Source: JAIYDJ01 sp031400505 | Lineage (GTDB): Bacteria; Pseudomonadota; Alphaproteobacteria; Rhodobacterales; Rhodobacteraceae | Direction: 5' to 3' | Assembly (NCBI GenBank): GCA_031400505.1 | Contig: JANNPZ010000043.1 | Span: 1-64,000, forward strand | DNA: 64,000 nt | Part shown: one piece after another, positions 42,805 through 51,817 of the stretch | Position numbering within the stretch: position 1 is the first letter of the stretch | Layout of the letters: each line of letters begins with the position of its first letter | The notes under the pieces: model-generated | The model's input: only the letters and a program-made list of their open reading frames with translations | Database searches by the model: none | Told to the model about the DNA's origin: nothing | Position numbers and translations under genes: made by a program

Positions 42805-44204
42805 ACGCTTTTGATCCCGAAGACATCCAGGGAAACATCCTGCGCGGCTACAAGCTGGATGCCGTTCGTCACATCATGCTGGAAGTCGCCGACCGTGTCA
42901 GGGCGCGGCAATTCCTTGCCGCTGCGGCGGATGGCGCGGCAAGCGGCGCATTGACCGATGTTCCGACCATCACGCGCGCGGTCTGGAAGGCCAGACCCGA
43001 CGTGTGTTTCAACATCGGCATTACCTTTGCGGGGTTGCGCGCGCTGGGCACGCCGGCGAACCATCTTGAAAGCTTTCCCCGGGAATTCTCGGATGGCATG
43101 GCAAAGCGTGCGATGAAACTTGGCGATGTCGGCGAAAGCGCCCCGCAAAACTGGCCCGCTCCGTTCGATCGGCCCGAACGCCTGCATCTTGTAGCGTCGG
43201 TCTATGCCAACGAGGAACGGAAATTCGACGAGATCGAGGCGCAACTGGCCAAGGTGTTCACGGTACTGGGGGTGCGAAACGGGCGCAACCTGGCGGATCG
43301 GAAGGTCTTCTTTGGCTATGTCGACGGTATTTCGCAGCCAAGGTTCCGGCATGTTTTTGACAGGGACATGATTGGCGTGGACGAACCCGAGGATCCGATC
43401 GGAACGGTGCTGCTTGGGTATCCGACGCATCTGGAAGGGCTGAGGTTCAACATTCCTTCTCCGGATGCCCTGGGTCGAAACGGCTCTTTCAATGCGTTCC
43501 GCGTGCTTCGGCAGGATGCTGCCGGGTTCGAGGCCTATCTGGACAAGGCCGCCGATATGCTGATCAAGCATCCCAAGGTGGACCTGCTGCTGGAACCGGG
43601 GGCAGAGACCCGCGTCGGGGGTGGCATGGGCCGGCGCGACGCCTTGCGCGAAGTGGTGGCGGCGCAGTTTTGCGGGCGTTGGCGCAATGGCACCCCGTAC
43701 GAGTTGTCGCCCAACACCGATGCGCCGTCGGAGGCGGTTTCGCTGACCAACTATGACTATACCCGCGCCTCGCGCTGCCCCGCCGCGTCCCACATGCGCC
43801 GCGCCAATCCGCGCGGCGGGCCGATCGTGCAACGTGTCGCCAATTACACCCGAAGGCTGGTCAGACGGGGCATGTCCTATGGCCCCGAATTTGACCCGGC
43901 AAATCCCGACACTGCAGAGCGCGGACTGCTGGGCAATTTCATCGGTGCAAATTATGGCGCCCAATTCGAGGCGGTCGTTTGTGACTGGTTGAACCTGGGC
44001 CTTCAGGACCCCGAGATTACCGGCACGAATGACCCTATGCTTGGGGCCAACGTGCCCGAAACCAGCGCTTTCGACCTGACGCTGAGCGACGGCGGCCACA
44101 TCGCGTTGCGCGGCTTCCCAAGGTTTGTGACGACGCGCGGTGGGGCCTATACGTTCTTGCCCAGCCTGACGGCCATTCGTTACCTGTCGGCGCTGACGGG
44201 CTGA
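42801..44204 (+). CDS. DyP-type (dye-decolorising) haem peroxidase
   Basis: A 467-residue DyP-family peroxidase. The hallmark GYVDGISQP (catalytic Asp175 in GXXDG), NGSFNAFRVLRQD, the proximal haem His331 in RCPAASHMRRANPR and Arg356 in RRGMSYG are all present, so it should be active. No Tat signal and no obvious encapsulin-targeting tail were seen; the C-terminus is LPSLTAIRYLSALTG. It starts with GTG, overlapping the stop of the upstream gene. It is convergent with the cyclase-AAA gene, 15 bp between stops. Confidence 0.92.
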   Translation: MNAFDPEDIQGNILRGYKLDAVRHIMLEVADRVRARQFLAAAADGAASGALTDVPTITRAVWKARPDVCFNIGITFAGLRALGTPANHLESFPREFSDGMAKRAMKLGDVGESAPQNWPAPFDRPERLHLVASVYANEERKFDEIEAQLAKVFTVLGVRNGRNLADRKVFFGYVDGISQPRFRHVFDRDMIGVDEPEDPIGTVLLGYPTHLEGLRFNIPSPDALGRNGSFNAFRVLRQDAAGFEAYLDKAADMLIKHPKVDLLLEPGAETRVGGGMGRRDALREVVAAQFCGRWRNGTPYELSPNTDAPSEAVSLTNYDYTRASRCPAASHMRRANPRGGPIVQRVANYTRRLVRRGMSYGPEFDPANPDTAERGLLGNFIGANYGAQFEAVVCDWLNLGLQDPEITGTNDPMLGANVPETSAFDLTLSDGGHIALRGFPRFVTTRGGAYTFLPSLTAIRYLSALTG

Positions 44205-44219
44205 AATGCCGGGGCGCGC

Positions 44220-47200
44220 TCATGCCGACAGTTCGACCAGCGCCTTTTCGATGCCGGTCAGAATGGGCGAAGGGCCGGTTTGCACCAGAAGCTGATGCGC
44301 GGTCGCGAGGTGTTTGATCGCGAGGGCCTTTTTCCGTTTGCTTCGCTTGCACAGCAGACCAAGGATCATCTCGCTTCTGGCATGATAGTGGCCGTCCTGG
44401 TCGAACTGCGGGTTTTCGCGCAGTTTCGCGACCAAAGCCGTGATACGTTTTTCGCCAAAAAGCATGACGCCCGCCAATGCGCCGAAGTTGCGCAGAAGTA
44501 CGCCAATAGACGCGCCACCTTCGCCCAAGAGGATTTTCAGGTAGACCTCGCTCAGCAGCAGGCGGTTCCAGTCGGCGGCGATCTGCGATCCTTCGGCTTC
44601 GCGACGTTCGATCGTTTTCTTGATCTGGCGAAGTCCTTCGGCCACGCCACCCTCCATCACCATTGCCACGCCAAGCATCGTCTGCGGCACACCGGCAAAC
44701 AGCGTTGAACCCTTTGCTTCGCACATGTCGATATAGCGTTGAACCTGCACGCGCGCGCCCTCTCTTTGCAGGGGCACCAACGAGGCCACGAGCGAGGATT
44801 CCGCAATGGCGATCTCGAACTCGGCACGGGAAAGGCGCAATGCCTCTTCCGAAAATTCCAGCGCCGTCTGGTGATCATCGCTTACGACAGCAACAAGCGC
44901 CTTCATCGCCACACCATATCCAAGGGCGCGCGGATCGTTCTTGAGTTCCCCTACGGCCACGATCCGGTCTGCCGATTGGCGCGCGCTATAGACGCGGCCG
45001 CGCGTCAACTCATTCCACGCGGTGGTGGCGAGATAGAAGTTCTGAAGATAGGCATCGTCGAAAGACGCCATTGCAGCTTCGATTTCGGCCTTCTTGGCTT
45101 CGAATGCAGCATTGGAAATCGGGGCGCAGTAAATCGCCACGGACAGTTCATTGACCATTGCATAGGCCCGCGATTTCGGATCGCCGACGCGTTCGGCCAT
45201 TGCCGAAAGGTCCTGCTGCACCCGCCGCGCTTCAAGAAAACGGCTGTTGCACACCAGGCATGAGACATAGTGATGCAAGAACAGAACGTGATCGCCGCTG
45301 TCGCCGATCCTGTTCAAGATCGGCCGCATCTTTGGGGCCAGCGCGATCATTGTCATCACATTCAGGGAAATATTCAAACAAAGAGCGTAATTGGCAAGAA
45401 GCCCGACCAGGGCATCGTCGCTGGCGCAGGTTGGGTCCTGTTCGTAAAGCGCCAATGCGGTGGCAAAATACTGGTCGGCCTGATCATGGGAAAACACCCC
45501 AAGGCTTTTGGCCCCGGCGAGGGCCGCATATTGAAACGCCAGATCGGCGCGCGATGTTTGCGCATAATGATGGGCAAGCGTCTCGGCCGCTTCGGAAAGT
45601 CGGTTTGCATTGCGCATTTCCAATGCGGCGGCAATCGCAAGGTGCAAATCTGACCGCCGGTCGGTTACCAGGCTTTGATAGACCGTGTCGCGCAGCAGGA
45701 CATGCTTGAACATATACTCTGCAGAATTGCTTTCGCGATGAACGATGTCGAGCGCCTGCAGCCGCAGCAACGCAGCGCCCGTTTCATCCTGCCGCGTCAC
45801 CACCAGCGACAAAAGCCCCGGATCAAAACGCCGCCCAATCACGGCTGCGGCCTGCAAGATGTCTCTTTCTCTTGGCTCAAGCTGATTGATGCGCGCAGAA
45901 AGCAGGGCTTGCATGCTGGCGGGCAACCCGTTCGGATTGCGATCCTTGTCAAAGATCGCATGCCCGTCTTCGACCCGAAGCGCGCCCTCTTCGATCAGAA
46001 AGCTCAGAATCTCTTCGGCAAACAGCGGATTGCCCCCGGCGCGCTCGGTCACCTTTCGGGCAAGCGTGTCGGGCAAGGCTTCAATTCCCAAACGCGTACA
46101 AGCCAGATTGCGGATATCTTCAACCGTCAGCGGTTTGAGATCTATGCTAGCCACTGCGGGGTTTTGCAGCCAATCCGGGGTGTATTCAGGCCGTCGCGTG
46201 TACAAGATCAGCAGGTTCGGGAAATCGCCGCCATCTATCAGTTTGCGCAGCAGGTCTTCCGAAGCGCCGTCGATCCAGTGTCCGTCTTCGACCACCAGCA
46301 CCACGCGATTGACGCGGCTTTGCGATCTTAAAAGTGCGGGCAACAAGTCGCGTGTCCGCAAGCCGATCAACACACCATCAAGTCCGCCAAGGGTACCCTC
46401 GGGTGGCTTCAACCCCAGCAGGTTCATGAGAAGCCCAAGGTTTTCGGGCGTGTCGAGTTCGGTTCGCAGCAAACCCCTTTGCAGTTTTCCCGCAATGTCG
46501 GCGGGTTCGTCATCGCCGTGAATGCCGAACGAACCACGCACCACCTCGAGAAACGGAAAGAAGGGCACTTGTTGACCAACGGCCATGCAATGGCCCATGA
46601 GCACGACCCTATCCTCGGCCTGCGTCCGGTCGAGGAATTCGAAAACGAGGCGTGTCTTTCCCAACCCCGGCTCGGCCACCAGATCAAGCACGCGCAGTCC
46701 GCCGGAGGTCTGATCCAGCGCGCTGGACAGGATCGAAAGCTGGTCGTCGCGACCGATATGCAGGCTTAGACCCCGCGCCACGGATGCATCAAAACGGGAT
46801 GTGCCTTGCCGGATGGATTGCAGCCGCCACAGCTTTTGCTCTTTGGCCAGGCCTTTGATCTTGTGTTCGGCGTCGAAGCTCAGATCAACCCGCCATTCGA
46901 CCAGCCGACGCGTGGTGTCGCAGATCAGGCAGCCGCCACCCGGCGCCAACGCCTGAATTCGCGACGCGAGGTTGACGGTACTGCCCACGGCAGTCATCTC
47001 CGCGCCTTCGCCCTCGACCGCTGCCATGATCACGGACCCAGAGCATATGCCGACGCGCATGACAGGACGCACCGCGAATCGCGCATCGATGTCGTCCGCC
47101 GCAGACTGGAAAGCCACCTGAATCGCCGTGGCTGCCGTGCAAGCCCGCAATGCGGCATCTTCCTGCGCATCGGGAATACCAAAGAGTCCCATGATGCTGT

Positions 47201-47411
47201 CGCCTGCGAAGCCCCGCACGGCACCGCCATGTTCCTTGACCACCCTTCTGAGCATGTCGTAGATCATCCGGGTGAAATGAAGGGCTTTTTCCTCGCCCAG
47301 CCGATCGACGATCGCAGTGTAGCCCACCATGTCGGTAAACAGCACGGAAACCAGGCGCCGTTCGCCCAGTCGCGACACGTTGATGGCGGATGGCTCGGGT
47401 GCATCAGTCAT
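44220..47411 (-). CDS. Class III cyclase - AAA ATPase - TPR signalling protein
   Basis: A 1,063-residue protein. Residues ~18-195 are a class III nucleotide cyclase domain with both metal-binding aspartates (Asp27 in FTDMVG, Asp71 in AGDSIM) and the Asn147-x3-Arg151 pair (VNLASR). Residues ~215-480 are an AAA_16/NACHT-like ATPase with P-loop AEPGLGKT (246-253) and VVLVVEDGHWID. The remaining ~550 residues are helical, TPR-like repeats. The usual substrate Lys before the second Asp (K-x-x-G-D) is Gly68 here, so base specificity is unclear. No DNA-binding domain was seen. It converges with the DyP operon. Confidence 0.9.
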   Translation of the reverse strand: MTDAPEPSAINVSRLGERRLVSVLFTDMVGYTAIVDRLGEEKALHFTRMIYDMLRRVVKEHGGAVRGFAGDSIMGLFGIPDAQEDAALRACTAATAIQVAFQSAADDIDARFAVRPVMRVGICSGSVIMAAVEGEGAEMTAVGSTVNLASRIQALAPGGGCLICDTTRRLVEWRVDLSFDAEHKIKGLAKEQKLWRLQSIRQGTSRFDASVARGLSLHIGRDDQLSILSSALDQTSGGLRVLDLVAEPGLGKTRLVFEFLDRTQAEDRVVLMGHCMAVGQQVPFFPFLEVVRGSFGIHGDDEPADIAGKLQRGLLRTELDTPENLGLLMNLLGLKPPEGTLGGLDGVLIGLRTRDLLPALLRSQSRVNRVVLVVEDGHWIDGASEDLLRKLIDGGDFPNLLILYTRRPEYTPDWLQNPAVASIDLKPLTVEDIRNLACTRLGIEALPDTLARKVTERAGGNPLFAEEILSFLIEEGALRVEDGHAIFDKDRNPNGLPASMQALLSARINQLEPRERDILQAAAVIGRRFDPGLLSLVVTRQDETGAALLRLQALDIVHRESNSAEYMFKHVLLRDTVYQSLVTDRRSDLHLAIAAALEMRNANRLSEAAETLAHHYAQTSRADLAFQYAALAGAKSLGVFSHDQADQYFATALALYEQDPTCASDDALVGLLANYALCLNISLNVMTMIALAPKMRPILNRIGDSGDHVLFLHHYVSCLVCNSRFLEARRVQQDLSAMAERVGDPKSRAYAMVNELSVAIYCAPISNAAFEAKKAEIEAAMASFDDAYLQNFYLATTAWNELTRGRVYSARQSADRIVAVGELKNDPRALGYGVAMKALVAVVSDDHQTALEFSEEALRLSRAEFEIAIAESSLVASLVPLQREGARVQVQRYIDMCEAKGSTLFAGVPQTMLGVAMVMEGGVAEGLRQIKKTIERREAEGSQIAADWNRLLLSEVYLKILLGEGGASIGVLLRNFGALAGVMLFGEKRITALVAKLRENPQFDQDGHYHARSEMILGLLCKRSKRKKALAIKHLATAHQLLVQTGPSPILTGIEKALVELSA

Positions 47412-47563
47412 GGGGCGAAAAGTAGCACGATCATGCGAGCCGTGGCTACTTTTTGCGCGGCCAAATCGGTCTCAGGCTTTTGCGCGGCTTCAATGAAGGC
47501 ACGTGGTCAACTTGCGAATGAAAGTCGTGACGGTTCATTCAATTCCAGATTGAAATTTATACG

Positions 47564-48526
47564 TCACGCGGTGAAGTCCAGCTTGAGTCCGGGACGCGGC
47601 CAGCGGGTTTTGTAGATCTTGCCCGTGCCAGAAGCAGTAATCCAAACATCGCACATGTCTATGCCGCCAAAGCACAGGTTCGTCGTGAAAATGTCGGGTG
47701 ACTTGACGTGTTCGGTCGTGCCGTCAGTGTTGATGATCGTGATGCCGCCGTTGAAGATCGTGCCCACGCAGATGCGCCCATCTGCCTCTACTTTAAGACT
47801 GTCGAGCCATTGGTATCCCGAAAGGGTCTGCACGACATTGCCCGGCATGCCAGGCAACGGCCCCGGCCTCAGTTTGCCCGGACCGTCGATCTTTATGCTC
47901 CACAGCCGACCAAACACTGTGTCGGCGACGTAAAGCGTGGTCCCGTCCGGTGACAGACCGATCCCGTTTGCCGTAGGTACGGTCGCAGCCTGAACCAGCG
48001 TATTGCCGTCAATCGTCGCGAAATAGACTGCACCGAAGTCGCTGCCATGTTCATGCTGCATGCCGGTGTCGGTGAACCAGAAGCCGCCACGCCGCTTGTC
48101 AAAGACGATATCGTCTGGCGCGATCAGGTTCTTTCCCTTGTAACTGCTGTATAATGTCTTGATTTCGAGGGTCGTCAGATCGACACGTTGGATCGAGCCA
48201 CCCTGGTAGTTCGGATGCAAAGGGGCGGGTATCGTGATCTGCGCGTCAGGTGGCGCATCTGGCGGATACTTTACAAAGGTGTAAATCCCGCCATTGTTGC
48301 AGATGTACGCCGCCCCGTCCGGTCCAATTGCCAAGCCGTTCGGACCACCCGGCAACTTGACAACTTCGCGGCATGTCTTTTGCTGGTCCGGCATAAGTTG
48401 CATCAGCGTCTGGTTCTGAATGTCTACAAACAGCACCGAGCCATCGTTCATGGCCACGGGTCCCTCAGGAAAGCCCAGTCCGGTGGCGACTTCTTCCAGA
48501 TCGAAAACATCCGATGTCGATGACAT
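47564..48526 (-). CDS. SMP-30/gluconolactonase-family protein
   Basis: A 320-residue six-bladed beta-propeller of the SMP-30/gluconolactonase/LRE-like family. It has GLGFPEGPVAMNDGSVLFVDI with the metal-binding Glu, GGPNGLAIGPDGAAYICNNGG, APDDIVFDKRRGGFWFTDTG and ANGIGLSPDGTTLYVADT, giving the expected Glu, Asn and Asp metal ligands. Substrate cannot be read; lactone hydrolysis is the family default. GGGGAGA before ATG 48526 fixes the start. It is monocistronic. Confidence 0.85.
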   Translation of the reverse strand: MSSTSDVFDLEEVATGLGFPEGPVAMNDGSVLFVDIQNQTLMQLMPDQQKTCREVVKLPGGPNGLAIGPDGAAYICNNGGIYTFVKYPPDAPPDAQITIPAPLHPNYQGGSIQRVDLTTLEIKTLYSSYKGKNLIAPDDIVFDKRRGGFWFTDTGMQHEHGSDFGAVYFATIDGNTLVQAATVPTANGIGLSPDGTTLYVADTVFGRLWSIKIDGPGKLRPGPLPGMPGNVVQTLSGYQWLDSLKVEADGRICVGTIFNGGITIINTDGTTEHVKSPDIFTTNLCFGGIDMCDVWITASGTGKIYKTRWPRPGLKLDFTA

Positions 48527-48870
48527 TCTGTCGTCTCCCCAATTGCAGATCAATCTCGGATTGCGCGGCTGCACTTGCAATATTGATGACACAGGCCGCC
48601 ATTCGGTTCAACCGAACCGATGCCAATGCTTGGCAATGGTGCTGCGATCCTGAAACAGGCAGAACTGGTGTCAGGTTTGAAAGGACGACGCGCGCAGCCG
48701 GGTTTGAAACTGGCTTCGTGCTAGACGTTGGAGGATCCGAAACCTTCGTGATCGAAGTCGTCACCAACGCCATGCCAAAAGGGTTGCGATGTTCCGAGGC
48801 TGCTTGTCCAGCAAGTGCCATGGCAAATCCAAACCCAGACACCATGGCATTGTGGGGAACATGCAAGAAA
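48527..48870. other. Intergenic stretch between SMP-30 gene and tRNA-Glu
   Basis: About 340 bp with no convincing gene on either strand. It should contain the promoter for the SMP-30 gene and the end of the tRNA transcript; no clear hairpin was recognised downstream of the tRNA. Confidence 0.55.
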
Positions 48871-48945
48871 TGGCATCCCGTAGGGGAGTTGAACCCCTCT
48901 TCCCAGGTTGAAAACCTGGTGTCCTAACCGATAGACGAACGGGAC
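48871..48945 (-). tRNA. tRNA-Glu (TTC anticodon)
   Basis: A 75-base tRNA on the minus strand, including encoded CCA. The acceptor stem is GTCCCGT/ACGGGAT, the D arm GTCT...GGAC, and the anticodon stem CCAGG/CCTGG with loop TTTTCAA, giving anticodon TTC. The T arm is AGGGG-TTCAACT-CCCCT, with discriminator G73. Pair 1-72 is G-T (wobble) rather than the usual G-C. Confidence 0.95.
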
Positions 48946-49004
48946 GCACTGTTTGTGGGCGGGGTTTAGTCGGGCGGCGCGCGCTGTGCAAGAGGGAAAA
49001 TGGC

Positions 49005-50741
49005 CTAACTCGGCGCGGCGTCTTCGATGCGCAGTTGCAGCTTGGTGCGGCCTTGCCAGTGGTTGATCTCCAGCCGACCCGCAAGGTGGAACCGGCGGTG
49101 GCCTGCGGCCAAAAGATCTGGCCCCAACGCGCTGTCAAACGCGCCGAATGCAATGGCATCGAGCTTGCCGCCAACATCGCCGAAGGTCAGCCGCAAATGA
49201 CTTTCGCCCATCCGCCGGGCTGCGACCGACTGATCGGCAAAGACAAACCTTGGGGCAGGGGCGCCGGCACCATAGGGGCCGGCTTGTTCGATCTGCTCGA
49301 TCAATGCGGGGGTTGCGGCACTTGGCATCAGCAAGCTGTCGATGCGCAACGCCTCTTGCCCGACGGCCCCAGAGCCCTGGCGTGCCAGCAGTTCGGCAAG
49401 GCGCGCCATCGCAGCCTCGATCTGATGCCTTGCCACCGTCAGCCCCGCCGCCATCTTGTGCCCGCCGCCTTTGATCAACAGACCCTCTGCCGCCAGGCGC
49501 TGCACCGCCGCACCCAGATCGATGCCAGACACCGACCGGGCCGAACCCTTGCCGATATCTCCGTCAAGCCCGATGACCACCGCCGGTCGATGCGACGCCT
49601 CTTTCAGCCGTGCCGCGACGATGCCGACCACGCCCGGATGCCACCCATCGCCTGCGGCCCAGACCAGTGGCCCTTGCAGGCCGCGCGCCTCGGCCTGCGC
49701 CATAGCTTCTTCGCGCACCCGCGCCTCGATGTCGCGACGTTCGGTGTTCAGACGGTCGAGCCGTTCTGCAAGCGCCTTCGCCTCGTGCGCGTCATCCGTC
49801 GCGAGCAACCGCGCGCCAAGATCTGCCGCCCCAATCCGCCCGCCCGCGTTGACCCGCGGTCCCAGCACAAATCCCAGCGCATAGGTGGATGGTGCCTGAT
49901 CCATGCGTGCCACATCCGCAAGCGCCCGCAGGCCCACGCGTTCGCGCCGCGCCATCACCACCAGCCCCTGACGGACCAACGCCCGGTTGACGCCGACCAG
50001 TGGCGCCACATCCGCCACCGTCGCCAAAGCCACAAGATCCAGCATGCCCATCAGGTCCGGCCCCGCCTGACCCGCGCTGCGCAACTGCCGGTTTGCCTCG
50101 ACCAAAAGCAGAAACACCACTGCCGCAGCACATAGATGCGCAAGCGTGCCATCTTCGTCCTGCCGGTTCGGGTTGACCACTGCATGGGCCGGGGGCAGGG
50201 TTTCAGCGCCAAGGTGGTGATCAAGCACGACCACATCGCACCCCGCCGCTGCGATCGGATCATGGCTCAGCGTGCCGCTGTCGACGCAAAGGATCAGATC
50301 GTGCGCTGCCCCCAATGCCGCCATCGCCGGCACGTTTGGCCCATACCCCTCGTCTATCCGGTCGGGGATATAGAGCGTAGCCTTCACCCCCATCGCCCGC
50401 AGCCAGATGATCAAAAGCGCCGCAGACGCGCCGCCATCCACATCGTAATCGGCAAACACTGCGATCCGTTCGCGGGCCCTGACGGCCGCAAGAAACCGCG
50501 CCGCCGCCCGGTCCATATCCTTCAGGCGCAGCGGATCGGGCAACAGATCGCGCAACTGCGGCGACAGAAACCCCAGCGCCTGATCCGCCGTAACACCGCG
50601 CCCCGCCAGCCCTAGGCACAACGGCAACGGCAGCCTTGTCACCTGCGCCATCGCTTCGGCCAACCTGACGGTACCCTCGCCCGGACCTTCCCAGCGCCGC
50701 CCGGTCAGCGACGCCTCGACGTTCAGAAAGGCGCGCGCCAT
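49005..50741 (-). CDS. recJ: Single-stranded-DNA-specific exonuclease RecJ
   Basis: A 578-residue DHH-family 5'-3' exonuclease used in recombination and mismatch repair. Catalytic motifs visible are FADYDVDGGASAAL, LCVDSGT, VVVLDHHLG (the DHH motif) and, in the DHHA1 domain, GGGHKMAAGLTV. The C-terminal OB-fold ends with HWQGRTKLQLRIEDA. It lies 25 bp after glpX in the same orientation; hom, glpX and recJ may be cotranscribed, as in other Rhodobacterales. Confidence 0.95.
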   Translation of the reverse strand: MARAFLNVEASLTGRRWEGPGEGTVRLAEAMAQVTRLPLPLCLGLAGRGVTADQALGFLSPQLRDLLPDPLRLKDMDRAAARFLAAVRARERIAVFADYDVDGGASAALLIIWLRAMGVKATLYIPDRIDEGYGPNVPAMAALGAAHDLILCVDSGTLSHDPIAAAGCDVVVLDHHLGAETLPPAHAVVNPNRQDEDGTLAHLCAAAVVFLLLVEANRQLRSAGQAGPDLMGMLDLVALATVADVAPLVGVNRALVRQGLVVMARRERVGLRALADVARMDQAPSTYALGFVLGPRVNAGGRIGAADLGARLLATDDAHEAKALAERLDRLNTERRDIEARVREEAMAQAEARGLQGPLVWAAGDGWHPGVVGIVAARLKEASHRPAVVIGLDGDIGKGSARSVSGIDLGAAVQRLAAEGLLIKGGGHKMAAGLTVARHQIEAAMARLAELLARQGSGAVGQEALRIDSLLMPSAATPALIEQIEQAGPYGAGAPAPRFVFADQSVAARRMGESHLRLTFGDVGGKLDAIAFGAFDSALGPDLLAAGHRRFHLAGRLEINHWQGRTKLQLRIEDAAPS

Positions 50742-50766
50742 CCCGCCCCCTTTTTCGTCCCGGCGT

Positions 50767-51732
50767 TCAGCGGACCGGACTGCGATACGACATCCGACGC
50801 ACCGACCCGGTTTTCGACCGCATCAGAATCGTCTCGGTGGTCACCCAGCCCGGTTCACGTTTGATCCCGGCCAGGATCGACCCGCTGGTGACACCGGTTG
50901 CGGCAAAGATCACGTCAGCCCGCACCAGATCGTCGCGGGTGTAGATGCGGTTCAGATCGGTAATCCCGGCGCGTCGCGCCCGTGCTTTTTCGTCGTCGTT
51001 GCGAAACAGCAATTGCCCGTAAACTTGCCCACCCATGCACTTCAATGCCGCCGCCGCAAGAACGCCCTCTGGCGCGCCGCCTGATCCCATATACATGTCA
51101 ATGCCGGTGATCGCCGCTTCGGCGCAATGGATGATCCCGGCCACGTCGCCATCGGTGATCAACCGGATCGCGGCGCCGGTTCTGCGGATCTCTTCGATCA
51201 TCTCTTCGTGGCGCGGGCGTTCCAGCACGCAGACCGTGATGTCAGCCGGTGCCCCTCCCTTTGCCCGCGCCAGCGCCTGCACCCGTTCAGTCGGAGACAT
51301 TGCAAGTGTCACGGTATCGACAGCATAGCCCGGCCCGATCGCGAGCTTTTCCATGTACACATCCGGCGCATGAAGCAACGAGCCGCGCGGGGCCATCGCG
51401 ATGACAGTCAGCGCATTCGGCATGTCCTTGGCGGTCAGCGTGGTCCCTTCAAGCGGGTCAAGTGCTATGTCCACCGCCGGACCATGGCCGGTTCCAACCT
51501 CTTCGCCGATGAACAGCATCGGGGCCTCGTCACGCTCGCCCTCGCCAATGACCACGACACCCGCGATGTCGAGCAGGTTCAACTGATCGCGCATCGCGTT
51601 GACCGCGGCCTGATCAGCGGCCTTTTCATCGCCGCGCCCGACCAGCGCCGCTGACGCCAAGGCTGCAGCTTCCGAAACGCGGGCCAGACCCAGCGACAAC
51701 AGCCGATCCTGGAATTGCGATGCATCTGCCAT
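50767..51732 (-). CDS. glpX: Class II fructose-1,6-bisphosphatase
   Basis: A 321-residue GlpX-type phosphatase converting fructose-1,6-bisphosphate to fructose-6-phosphate in gluconeogenesis. Motifs: VVIGEGERDEAPMLFIGE, ALDPLEGTTLTAKDMPNAL with the metal ligands, YMGSGGAPEGVLAAAALKCMGG. CAGGAGAAG precedes ATG 51732. It lies between hom (85 bp gap) and recJ (25 bp gap). Confidence 0.95.
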   Translation of the reverse strand: MADASQFQDRLLSLGLARVSEAAALASAALVGRGDEKAADQAAVNAMRDQLNLLDIAGVVVIGEGERDEAPMLFIGEEVGTGHGPAVDIALDPLEGTTLTAKDMPNALTVIAMAPRGSLLHAPDVYMEKLAIGPGYAVDTVTLAMSPTERVQALARAKGGAPADITVCVLERPRHEEMIEEIRRTGAAIRLITDGDVAGIIHCAEAAITGIDMYMGSGGAPEGVLAAAALKCMGGQVYGQLLFRNDDEKARARRAGITDLNRIYTRDDLVRADVIFAATGVTSGSILAGIKREPGWVTTETILMRSKTGSVRRMSYRSPVR

Positions 51733-51817
51733 GGACTTCTCCTGTATCTGCCCCAGAGGCCAGGTTCGCATAGCCCGGCTTGGGGGGGTGCCGCAAGCAT
51801 GCTGACGCGCCAGACCG

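Noticed and set aside
42750..44099. Long minus-strand frame opposite the DyP gene
   Set aside because: It is antisense to a protein with intact DyP motifs and shows no domain of its own.
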